Assembly (NCBI GenBank): GCA_947599755.1
Contig: CANQFO010000003.1
Span: forward strand, 1 to 34,004
Reading direction: 5' to 3'
From: an uncultured Bacilli bacterium
GTDB lineage: Bacteria; Bacillota_I; Bacilli_A; RF39; UBA660
DNA length: 34,004 nt
The position numbers and the translations under genes are program-made. How positions within the stretch are numbered: position 1 is the stretch's first letter; every line of letters begins with the position of its first letter. Below the pieces are notes generated by a model. It had not been told where the DNA came from and made no database searches. It was given only the letters and a program-made list of their open reading frames with translations. Shown in pieces: positions 18,998 to 27,609 of the stretch.

Positions 18998-19540
18998 ATG
19001 AAAAAAATAATAATAATTTTTCTTGCAATATTTTTATGTATTCCAATTGTATCCAATGCTGTTGCTACTAATTCATCTAGTTTTGCAAAAGAAAAGATTT
19101 ATATACTATATGATAGTAGTAATTGTAAAGAATGCAATCAATATAAAGAAACATTGGAAGAATATTATAAAAACGATAATCGCGTATATATAGAATATAT
19201 CTCTGTTGATAAGAATCAAGAATTAGTAAAAAAGATCAAAAAAAATTTAAATATCAAGCGTGATAAATTTCCCATAACTATTATTGGTACTACTTATTTT
19301 AAGGGATTCAATCAGAGAATAATGAAAAAAATAAAAAGGGCGGTTCAAAATTATCAAAAAGAAGATAAATATTGTGATATTGTTGATAGTATAAAAAATC
19401 AAAAAAATATAGAAAAATGTCTAAAAGATAATCAAGGAATAAATCAAGAAAATCACATGATTATCGTAATTGGATTAATTATAATAGCAATCTTGATTTG
19501 TTTAATAAGTTTTAAGAAAAAGAAAATGAAATCTAAGTAA
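18998..19540 (+). CDS. Secreted membrane-anchored thioredoxin-like protein
   Basis: Signal peptide, KIYILYDSSNCKECNQYKETLEEYY (CxxC), FPITIIGTTYFKGF, C-terminal TM followed by KKKKMKSK. Confidence 0.8.
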   Translation: MKKIIIIFLAIFLCIPIVSNAVATNSSSFAKEKIYILYDSSNCKECNQYKETLEEYYKNDNRVYIEYISVDKNQELVKKIKKNLNIKRDKFPITIIGTTYFKGFNQRIMKKIKRAVQNYQKEDKYCDIVDSIKNQKNIEKCLKDNQGINQENHMIIVIGLIIIAILICLISFKKKKMKSK

Positions 19541-19558
19541 ATATTCATTTTCTTTTTC
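19517..19558 (+). terminator. Rho-independent terminator overlapping the 3' end of the thioredoxin-like ORF
   Basis: AAAAAGAAAATGAA / TTCATTTTCTTTTT perfect 14-bp stem ending in T-rich sequence. Confidence 0.6.
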
Positions 19559-19689
19559 TACATGAATGAAAAATAAAAAGCTAAGATTTGACAAGTCTTC
19601 AAATTAAAACAGTTAAAAGATAAAGAGAAAACAAACAAAGTTTTAGATAAAAAGAGGAAGAAGAATAATAAAATATTATTGAATAAAAG

Positions 19690-19718
19690 TTGCATAAAGT
19701 TGAAAAATAATATATAAT
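19690..19718 (+). promoter_or_regulatory. Sigma-A promoter for the TasA/SipW-type operon
   Basis: TTGCAT - 17 bp - TATAAT. Confidence 0.75.
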
Positions 19719-19788
19719 CTAATTAAAGATAAGAAAAAAAACTAGATATTCTTATCCAAAGAAAAATTAGAAAGTAGAGGAAAGATTT

Positions 19789-20334
19789 ATGCAAAAAGAT
19801 CGAAAAATAAGAGCAATGGCCATTACGATTATAGGAATAGCAGTCATAGGATTATCAATTGGATATGCAACACTAAGTCAAGTATTAAATATTTCAGGTA
19901 CAGCAAACATAAAAGGTCAAAATTGGGATGTAGTATTTGAGGATTTAAAAGAACCAACAGCCAATGACGGATTAGTAGGATCAGCAAAAGGAGTGAGTGC
20001 AAGCTTAACCACCACAACCCTAAGTTTTGCAGCAGAATTAAGCTTACCAGGAGATGCAATTACTTATCGCTTCAAAGTAGCAAACAACGGAACAATTGAT
20101 GCAATTTTAAGTGAAGTACCAGTATTATCTGGATTATCAGAAGCTCAAGCTCAAAATGTAGTATATGAATTTACTTATGAAGATGGAACACTAATTAAAG
20201 CAAACGATGAATTACCAGCAGGAGAAACAAAAAATTTAAAATTAGTAATTAAATTTGATGCAGATGCAACAACAGTATCAGAAGAAGATAAACAATTATC
20301 TTTATCAACTACAATGAACTATGTTCAAAAATAA
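19789..20334 (+). CDS. TasA/CalY-like SipW-type secreted subunit
   Basis: IRAMAITIIGIAVIGLSIGYATLSQVLNISGTANI signal region, beta-rich YRFKVANNGTIDAIL...LPAGETKNLKLVIKFD body, 181 aa, adjacent to a SipW-like peptidase. Confidence 0.75.
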   Translation: MQKDRKIRAMAITIIGIAVIGLSIGYATLSQVLNISGTANIKGQNWDVVFEDLKEPTANDGLVGSAKGVSASLTTTTLSFAAELSLPGDAITYRFKVANNGTIDAILSEVPVLSGLSEAQAQNVVYEFTYEDGTLIKANDELPAGETKNLKLVIKFDADATTVSEEDKQLSLSTTMNYVQK

Positions 20335-20358
20335 AAAAGAATAAAGTGGTGACCAGCA

Positions 20359-21498
20359 ATGAAAAAAAGTCAAATAAAAATGTTGGGATTAGAAAGTGTC
20401 ATAATGATTGGGTTAATCATCAATGCACTTTTCATAAAAAAATTCGAACTAACAAATTTGGCCAATATCATTGTATGGTCATTCATTGTTCTATGCACGA
20501 AATATTTAATTGGAATCGAAAAAGACAAAAGTCTAAATCGAATAGATACAATTCAAATTATTTTTATTTATACCTTTTTATATCTATTAATCATGTATTT
20601 AATTGGAGTAGGAGTAGGATTTAACCGAAATCCATATAAAATTACAATACTGAATATCATAAAAAATATTACCCCTTTATTAATAGTGATTACAGCTCAA
20701 GAAATATTTCGATTTAATATTACAATAAAAGGAAAAGATAATAAATTGGTAATTACAGGATTAATTTTACTCTTTATTAGTATGGATATCATGTTTAATT
20801 TTAAATATTATAGTTATACAAGTGGATTAGAAATTTTTGAAGTAATTGGAATTTTAATTTTACCAAGTATAGCAGATAATTTGATATTAACCTTTATTAC
20901 TTCAAAAAGTGGATATTCCCCTACGATTATATATCGACTAATGTTAGCAAGTAGAAATTACTTAATACCAATTATTCCAGATTTAGACATTTATCTAGAA
21001 TCAGTATTAAAAATTGTTTTTCCAACAATTTTATTTTTGAAATTTAATACAATATATGCAAAAAACAAATTTACACTAGCACCAAGAAACCAATTAGGAA
21101 AACATATCATGACAACAACAATGACTGCAGTAGCAATAGCATTTATCGCTCTAGTTTCAGGAATATTTAGATATTATGCAATTTCCATTGGATCAGAATC
21201 AATGGAACCAAACATAAAAAAAGGAGATGCCGTAGTTTTAGAAAAAATAGAAAAAGTAGATAGAGAAAAAGAAGTAAAGAAAGGAGTCATTATTGCTTAT
21301 CGCCATGGTAAGAAAGTAATTGTTCATAGAATTAATAAAATAGAAGAAAAAAATGGAGAAAAGCAAATCACAACCAAAGGAGACAATAACGAAGTAGTAG
21401 ATAATTGGATAGTAGAAGAATCTGATATATTGGGAATAGTAAGAGCAAAAATTCCCGTAATTGGATGGCCATCCGTATGGTTAAGTGAAAGATTATAA
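20359..21498 (+). CDS. ER-type (SipW-like) signal peptidase I with multi-TM N-terminal domain
   Basis: Catalytic GSESMEPNIKKGDAVVLEK, KKVIVHRINKI (His dyad type) and TTKGDNNEVVDNWIVEESDILGIV; about 240 N-terminal residues are strongly hydrophobic with several TM stretches. Confidence 0.85.
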   Translation: MKKSQIKMLGLESVIMIGLIINALFIKKFELTNLANIIVWSFIVLCTKYLIGIEKDKSLNRIDTIQIIFIYTFLYLLIMYLIGVGVGFNRNPYKITILNIIKNITPLLIVITAQEIFRFNITIKGKDNKLVITGLILLFISMDIMFNFKYYSYTSGLEIFEVIGILILPSIADNLILTFITSKSGYSPTIIYRLMLASRNYLIPIIPDLDIYLESVLKIVFPTILFLKFNTIYAKNKFTLAPRNQLGKHIMTTTMTAVAIAFIALVSGIFRYYAISIGSESMEPNIKKGDAVVLEKIEKVDREKEVKKGVIIAYRHGKKVIVHRINKIEEKNGEKQITTKGDNNEVVDNWIVEESDILGIVRAKIPVIGWPSVWLSERL

Positions 21499-21512
21499 AA
21501 GGAGGAAATAGT

Positions 21513-22565
21513 GTGAAACAAAAGCAAAAAAAGAAATTCATTATCAATAAAAAATGGATACCAAACATAGTTTTATTAGGAATATCAATTATCTTAACGA
21601 TTGCTTTTGCACTTTTTTCTCTAATGAAAAATAGAGTAGAAAAAGTAACATACACAGAAAATAGTAATATAGACTACATGGTATGTTTAAAAAAGAATAA
21701 TTATTTCAAAGAAAAATGTTTAGACAATACCAAAAATTCTTATGTTGCAGATATCTTAGATTATATAACACTAGATTTTTCTTATTTCATGAACGTATCA
21801 ACAAAAATAGATCAAGAATATAACTATAATATTACAGCCAAAATTTTAGCAACAGATAAAGAAGATTCTAGTAAAGTAGTATACAACAAAACAACAACTT
21901 TAGTAGAAAATAAAAAAGTAAACGACAATTCTAAATCAATTGCTAATATGAAAGAACAAGTAAAAATTAATTATGCTGATTACAATGATATAATTACCAA
22001 TTTTAAAAAAGACTATGTTTTAGCACTCGATGCCAATTTAATTATTACGATGAATATTAATTACAAAGGAAAATATAGCAAAGATTTTGATGAAATCAAC
22101 ACAGCAAAACAAATGAGCGTAACAATTCCTCTTTCTGAACAAATGATTACCATAACAACCAGTACAAAAAAAGAAAATAAAACAAGTATCTTAGAGAAAA
22201 AAGAAAAAGGAAAAACAGATAAAATAATAATGAAAGGATTAATTGGATTAGATGCTATTTTAGCAGGAATATTGATTTTTTCCATTATGAAAAGCCTTCC
22301 ATATAAAAAAGAATATCTAAAAGAATTAGAAAAAATATTAAAAGAATATGATCGAGCCATCGTATCAACAAACAATTTACCAAGCTTTAAAAATCATAAT
22401 CAAATAGAAGTACCAACTTTTGAAGAATTACTTGATGCAAGAGAAAACTTAGAACGACCAATATTATATTACCAATCTAAAACAGAAGATAAAGTAATTT
22501 TCTGCATTATGGCAAACAAAGAAGTCTATATTTATACACTAGAAGCAAAGGATAAAAAATCATGA
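21513..22565 (+). CDS. Membrane protein, DUF5305-like
   Basis: N- and C-terminal TM helices; DYMVCLKKNNYFKEKC...DFSYFMNVSTKIDQEYNYNITAKILATDKED, a beta-rich extracytoplasmic domain that resembles DUF5305 proteins seen beside signal peptidases. Confidence 0.65.
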   Translation: MKQKQKKKFIINKKWIPNIVLLGISIILTIAFALFSLMKNRVEKVTYTENSNIDYMVCLKKNNYFKEKCLDNTKNSYVADILDYITLDFSYFMNVSTKIDQEYNYNITAKILATDKEDSSKVVYNKTTTLVENKKVNDNSKSIANMKEQVKINYADYNDIITNFKKDYVLALDANLIITMNINYKGKYSKDFDEINTAKQMSVTIPLSEQMITITTSTKKENKTSILEKKEKGKTDKIIMKGLIGLDAILAGILIFSIMKSLPYKKEYLKELEKILKEYDRAIVSTNNLPSFKNHNQIEVPTFEELLDARENLERPILYYQSKTEDKVIFCIMANKEVYIYTLEAKDKKS

Positions 22566-23794
22566 AAAAAAGAAGAGAAAGTTTAAAAATAAAACTTGCA
22601 AGACTACAACCATATCAAATAAGAAACATAGTAGTAATAGCAATGAGTTTAATTTTTATTACTACTTTATCCGTAGGATATTCCATTTTATCGCAAACAT
22701 TAAAGATAGAAGGAGAAGTAGCATTACGTGCTCAAAAAGATATACGAATTCAAAAAATTGGAGAATTTAAATCCACAAATGAAGGATATGATATTTATAA
22801 TCCAAAATATGATACCAACAGCATTACCACAAATATTGCTCTACCAAATATAGATTCAACAGTTACCTATACAGTAGAAATTAAAAACAATAAAAATATT
22901 GCTATGGATGTAACCGATATAGAAAAAAAAGCTTATAATAATGATAATATAATCTATGAATTCTCAGGAATGCATATAGGATATATATTATATCCAAATA
23001 CAACCACAACTTTTACCATCACGTTTAAATATCCAGAAGCAACAACAATTCTACCAGAAGAAAAAAGATTAGGAGCAAACATTGTTTTTACATTCGAACA
23101 ACATAAAGAACCACAAACTGAACAACCAAAAGAATATATTATAGATGAAAATATATTAAATTTAAGTGGAGAAGAAAGAAACGAAAACAATCTATGGCTA
23201 GATAAAGAAAACAAAAAAGGAGCCAAATTAGAAAAAGTAATCTATAATGAAACAAAAAAAGCTTACCAATTTAGTAATGAATCATATGCAATAATAGAAG
23301 AACAAACAATCCCAGAAAATAATAATTTTACAATGGAAATTTATTTTTCATATCCAAATGATATCGAACAAAATCAAGAGCAAACAATTATCTATAAAGA
23401 AAGTAAAGAGAAAAATTTTAGTGATTTTGGAATATTTGCAAAAAAAATGGACAATAAAAAAATGCTAGTTTTAACTTATATCGATCCACTGAATCAGATA
23501 CCAAAAGAAATAATCATATCAGATCAAGCAAAAGAAAATGAACTTTATTCCATTCAAATTATAAAAGAAAATAACGAATGGAAAATTTATCAAGATGCAA
23601 TTTTAAAAAGAACTGAACAAATCAATGGAAATTTAAGAATTTCTAATACTCCATTACAAATTGGTAAAGGAAAAACAGAAAAACCATCTTTCTATCATGG
23701 AGATATTTATACAATTAGAGTATATAATAAAGCATTAACAAAAGAAGAAATCATAACCAATCAAAATTTAGATAATGACCTTTATAACAATTAA
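22562..23794 (+). CDS. TasA-like N-terminal domain with C-terminal LamG/concanavalin-like domain
   Basis: SVGYSILSQTLKIEGEV signal region; YTVEIKNNKNIAMDVTDI; C-terminal NFTMEIYFSYP...GNLRISNTPLQIGKG...YHGDIYTIRVYNKALTKEEI; 4-bp overlap with the upstream ORF. Confidence 0.75.
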   Translation: MKKRRESLKIKLARLQPYQIRNIVVIAMSLIFITTLSVGYSILSQTLKIEGEVALRAQKDIRIQKIGEFKSTNEGYDIYNPKYDTNSITTNIALPNIDSTVTYTVEIKNNKNIAMDVTDIEKKAYNNDNIIYEFSGMHIGYILYPNTTTTFTITFKYPEATTILPEEKRLGANIVFTFEQHKEPQTEQPKEYIIDENILNLSGEERNENNLWLDKENKKGAKLEKVIYNETKKAYQFSNESYAIIEEQTIPENNNFTMEIYFSYPNDIEQNQEQTIIYKESKEKNFSDFGIFAKKMDNKKMLVLTYIDPLNQIPKEIIISDQAKENELYSIQIIKENNEWKIYQDAILKRTEQINGNLRISNTPLQIGKGKTEKPSFYHGDIYTIRVYNKALTKEEIITNQNLDNDLYNN

Positions 23795-23799
23795 TACAA

Positions 23800-23827
23800 T
23801 TGAAAAAATATCAAAAAATGATATCAT
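23800..23827 (+). promoter_or_regulatory. Possible internal promoter for 23851-yceD-rpmF
   Basis: TTGAAA - 16 bp - TATCAT in the only sizeable gap of the operon; weak. Confidence 0.3.
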
Positions 23828-23850
23828 AAGAAAGAAACAAGAGGTGTAAA

Positions 23851-24408
23851 ATGTATTATAATAGGAAAAAAGAATTACTGAAAAACGGAATAATCATTAC
23901 AATAATTTTATTACTAGCAGTAATCTCTACTCATCATATATATTATAAATTTAAAGGAGAAAGAGATATCGACTATAATCTAAAATCATTAGAAATTATT
24001 TATCATGAAAAAAGTGCCAATAAAATTACATTAAATAAAATTACCCCTGTATCAGACGCAGTAGGATTATCTTCTAGAGCATATACTTTCACCGTAAAAA
24101 ACAATTTACAAAAGGAAATAGAATATGAAATTCTTCTAGAAGAAGATAAAGAAACCATTCAAAAAGAAGAATGCGGAGAATACCAAATTCCCAAAAATTT
24201 AATTAGGGTAGCAATAAAAGAAGAAAACGAAAAAGCACAAATCTATACAATGAGTGATTTAACAAAAAATAGTTTAAAAAAACAAATTCTAAAACCATTA
24301 AGACAAAAAGATTATACAATTAGAGTATGGACAAGTAATGGAAGTTCTCTACCAAACGGTTCAAATTTACATTATCACGGAATAATCAAGGTAAAAGAAA
24401 TAGAGTAA
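23851..24408 (+). CDS. Small N-terminally anchored extracellular protein
   Basis: N-terminal TM then ITPVSDAVGLSSRAYTFTVKNNLQKEIEYEILLEED..., ending YTIRVWTSNGSSLPNGSNLHYHGIIKVKEIE; AGAGGTG ribosome-binding site. Confidence 0.75.
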   Translation: MYYNRKKELLKNGIIITIILLLAVISTHHIYYKFKGERDIDYNLKSLEIIYHEKSANKITLNKITPVSDAVGLSSRAYTFTVKNNLQKEIEYEILLEEDKETIQKEECGEYQIPKNLIRVAIKEENEKAQIYTMSDLTKNSLKKQILKPLRQKDYTIRVWTSNGSSLPNGSNLHYHGIIKVKEIE

Positions 24409-24426
24409 CAAGAAAAGGTGATTGTA

Positions 24427-24873
24427 ATGAATATAGATTTAACCCCATTATATAACAGAACACAAAAAGAAATAGAAATAAACAATACATACCAAATTCC
24501 CCAAAGTTATTATCAAAACAGTACAGTAAAGAAAATAAAAGATTTAAAAGTAAAAGCAAAGATATCTCTTTTAGATTCCGATGAAAAAGAAGAACCAAAA
24601 GAATATATTGAAGCAAGGATAAAAGGAATTTTAATATTAGAAGATTCTATCTCCTTAGAAAACATAGAATATCCATTTTCTATAGATTATGACGATATTT
24701 TAGAAGAAAATTGTAAAAAAAATGAAAATACACTTGATATATTTCAATTTTTATGGGAAAATATTGTACTAGAGATCCCCTTACAATTTACTAAGGTAGA
24801 AGATCTCAGTAAATTTCATGGGGATGGATGGAAATTAATTAGCGAAGATGAATTAGAAACAACTAAGAATTAA
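24427..24873 (+). CDS. yceD: YceD family protein (DUF177)
   Basis: ENTLDIFQFLWENIVLEIPLQF motif and position immediately upstream of rpmF; ATG at 24427 is best placed behind AAAAGGTG (the ORF track starts at GTG 24418). Confidence 0.75.
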   Translation: MNIDLTPLYNRTQKEIEINNTYQIPQSYYQNSTVKKIKDLKVKAKISLLDSDEKEEPKEYIEARIKGILILEDSISLENIEYPFSIDYDDILEENCKKNENTLDIFQFLWENIVLEIPLQFTKVEDLSKFHGDGWKLISEDELETTKN

Positions 24874-24910
24874 TTGAAAGAAATCAAAGACGATGAAAAG
24901 GAGTGATAAT

Positions 24911-25123
24911 ATGATGAAATTAAACATTCAAATGTTCGCAGTACCTTTCCGTAAAGTATCAAAAACAAGAAAAAGATTAAGAAGAAGTCATAATGCTATG
25001 GAAATACCAGGAATGACAAAATGTCCTACATGTGGAGAAATGATTAAACCACATAGAGTATGTAAAAATTGCGGAAATTACAAGAAAAAACAAATTATAG
25101 AACCAAAAGAGAAAACAGTATAG
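24911..25123 (+). CDS. rpmF: 50S ribosomal protein L32 with N-terminal extension
   Basis: [47 protein letters not shown] is L32 with four zinc-ribbon Cys; AAGGAG 7 bp before ATG 24911 gives [10 protein letters not shown] ahead of the core. Confidence 0.92.
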   Translation: MMKLNIQMFAVPFRKVSKTRKRLRRSHNAMEIPGMTKCPTCGEMIKPHRVCKNCGNYKKKQIIEPKEKTV

Positions 25124-25146
25124 AACTAAAAATAGTTCTTTTTTTA
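25122..25146 (+). terminator. Rho-independent terminator after rpmF
   Basis: AGAACTA / TAGTTCT stem followed by a run of T. Confidence 0.75.
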
Positions 25147-25251
25147 TGATGAAAAAAGAAAATAAAATATCAAGAAAAAATCTTCTCACTTTCTAAAACC
25201 ATTCATCTTGCGTCAATAACCAATCAATTATATAATAAAGATGGTGATAAA

Positions 25252-27609
25252 ATGTTAGAAAAAAAACAAGAAGAAACGATAATTGTATGTCCTAATGCAG
25301 AAAAAATAAAAATTTTAAATCAACAAGAACAAGAGCAAGAACTTCGTCAAATAAAATTTATGACCAAAGAAGAATTTAAACAATCCTATTTTTTTACATA
25401 TGATGCCAAAACATATGAATACTTATTAAAAAAATATCACTATAATTTAGATGTAATCAAAGTATACTTAGAAAATCTATATGTAATCGATGAACATAAA
25501 AATTACAAAAATGAAAAACTAAATTTTTTAAAAAATTTAAAAATAGAATTAAAAGAAAACAACTTACTAGAAGAAAATCATCTTTTTCAATCTTATATAA
25601 AAAATAGGAAAATTCAAGTAAAAAATTATTATGATTTAGAAAAATACGAAGAACAAATGCTAAAAACAACCCTATCTTACAAACCAAAGCCAATCTTGAA
25701 AGAAGTTATAGAGTACGAAACACTTGAAGAAGAAGTAAATGGAGTTTGTTTAAAAATTATACAATTATTAAAGCAAAAAGTAGATATAAATAAGATTTAC
25801 TTAACTAATATTACAGAAGAATATAATTATACAATAGAAAAACTATTTTCATATTATCATATTCCCATTAATCTAAAAACCAATACATCAATTTATGGAA
25901 CAAAAGTAGTAAAAGATTTTTTAAAAGAACAAAAATTAGATTTAGAAAATAAAAATAAAGCAAAAATCAATAAGAAATTGATTAATATATTAGCAAAATT
26001 ATCAAATATTGAACAAGATTCAGAAGAATATAAAATTCTTTTAGAAGATGAACTAAAAAATACCCTATATAAGATGAAAAAATTTCAAAATGCCATACAA
26101 ATAAAAGATTTATACCAAGAAACATTTACTGATGATGAATATGTTTTCGTATTAGGATTTAATCAAGATGTATTACCAAAATTAGATAAGGATACAGATT
26201 ATATCAATGATGCAATAAAAGAAGAAGTACCCCTATATTCAACTAAAGAAAAAAATAAACGAAAAAATTTAGCATTAACAGAAATTTTAGGAAAAATTAA
26301 AAATTTATTTTTATCTTATAAATTATCCTCTCCATTTCAAACATTTTATCGTTCTAGCTTAATTAATGATCTAAATTTAAAAGTAATAAAAGAAGATCAA
26401 GAAACTTATACATATTCTAATCAATATAATAAATTAAGATTAGCCGAAAAACTAGATTTATATTATTTATACAATGAAATAGATCAATCATTAAAAACTT
26501 TGTATACACATTATCAAATTCCATATAAAAGCTATAAAAATGACTTTACAGGAATAAAAATAGATAAATACTTAGAAAACTTACCTTATCCTTTAAAATT
26601 ATCATATACATCATTAAATACCTATAATGAATGTAAATTTAAATATTACATAAAATATATTTTAAATCTAGAACCATATACAAAAACCTTTGCTACTTTT
26701 ATAGGATCTCTATATCATAAAATTTTATCTCTATATCAAAAAACAAATTTTAATTTTGAAGAAGAATATAACAAATACATAAAAGAACATGAGTTAACAT
26801 TAAAAGATAAATTATTATTAAAAAAGATTAAAAAAGATTTATTAAAATTAATTGATATATTGAACCAACAACAATTAATAACTGGATTTGATAATTTCTA
26901 TTTTGAAAAAAAAATAGAAATCCCAATTAAGCAAAGTATTTCAGTAATATTTACTGGATATATTGATAAAATTATGTATTATCAAAAAATAGAAGATACC
27001 TATTTTTCTATCATTGACTATAAAACAGGAACAATTGATACACATATTGAACCGATGAAATATGGACTACATATGCAATTACCAGTATATTTATATTTAA
27101 TTCATTATTCAAAAGTATTTTCTAATCCAATTTTTACAGGTATATATTATCAAAATATTTTATTTAATTACCCAACATGGAATAATAAAGACTTACAACA
27201 ACAAGAAAAAGAAAAATATATGCTTCAAGGTTATTCAACAGAAGACATTACAATTTTAGAAAAATTTGATTCAACTGTAGCAAAAAGTGAATACATAAAA
27301 AGCATGTCCTATAATGAAGAAAAAGGATTCGGAACATATAGTAAAATTTTAAATAATGACACACTATTTGAACTAATCCAATTTACCAAAAACCATATCG
27401 AAGAAAAAACAGAGCAAATATTAGCAGCTGATTTTAAAATTAATCCAAAAGTATATGATGGAAAAAATATATCTTGTGAATATTGTAAATTTAATGATTT
27501 ATGCTATAAAAAAGAAGCAGATATTACATATTTAGAAAAAGTAGAAGATTTATCATTTTTAGGAGGAACAGATCATGGCATGGACAAAGGAACAGCAACA
27601 AGCAATTGA
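25252..27609 (+). CDS. addB: AddB-like PD-(D/E)XK nuclease subunit
   Basis: LSYTSLNTYNECKFKYYIKYILNLEP, IDYKTGTIDTHIEPMKYGLHMQLPVYLYL and CEYCKFNDLCYK (Fe-S Cys set); directly followed by addA with a 35-bp overlap. Confidence 0.85.
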   Translation: MLEKKQEETIIVCPNAEKIKILNQQEQEQELRQIKFMTKEEFKQSYFFTYDAKTYEYLLKKYHYNLDVIKVYLENLYVIDEHKNYKNEKLNFLKNLKIELKENNLLEENHLFQSYIKNRKIQVKNYYDLEKYEEQMLKTTLSYKPKPILKEVIEYETLEEEVNGVCLKIIQLLKQKVDINKIYLTNITEEYNYTIEKLFSYYHIPINLKTNTSIYGTKVVKDFLKEQKLDLENKNKAKINKKLINILAKLSNIEQDSEEYKILLEDELKNTLYKMKKFQNAIQIKDLYQETFTDDEYVFVLGFNQDVLPKLDKDTDYINDAIKEEVPLYSTKEKNKRKNLALTEILGKIKNLFLSYKLSSPFQTFYRSSLINDLNLKVIKEDQETYTYSNQYNKLRLAEKLDLYYLYNEIDQSLKTLYTHYQIPYKSYKNDFTGIKIDKYLENLPYPLKLSYTSLNTYNECKFKYYIKYILNLEPYTKTFATFIGSLYHKILSLYQKTNFNFEEEYNKYIKEHELTLKDKLLLKKIKKDLLKLIDILNQQQLITGFDNFYFEKKIEIPIKQSISVIFTGYIDKIMYYQKIEDTYFSIIDYKTGTIDTHIEPMKYGLHMQLPVYLYLIHYSKVFSNPIFTGIYYQNILFNYPTWNNKDLQQQEKEKYMLQGYSTEDITILEKFDSTVAKSEYIKSMSYNEEKGFGTYSKILNNDTLFELIQFTKNHIEEKTEQILAADFKINPKVYDGKNISCEYCKFNDLCYKKEADITYLEKVEDLSFLGGTDHGMDKGTATSN

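Noticed and set aside
19586-19612. TTGACA at 19588 as a promoter
   Set aside because: No acceptable -10 at 16-18 bp; the TTGCAT-N17-TATAAT at 19690 is far better placed. The dyad itself is kept only as a possible operator.
20346-20624. 92-aa plus-strand ORF overlapping the signal peptidase
   Set aside because: Different frame of the same region as 20359..21498, which has clear domain motifs; no domain in the short ORF.
22061-22375. 104-aa minus-strand ORF
   Set aside because: Antisense to the DUF5305-like gene; compositional artefact.
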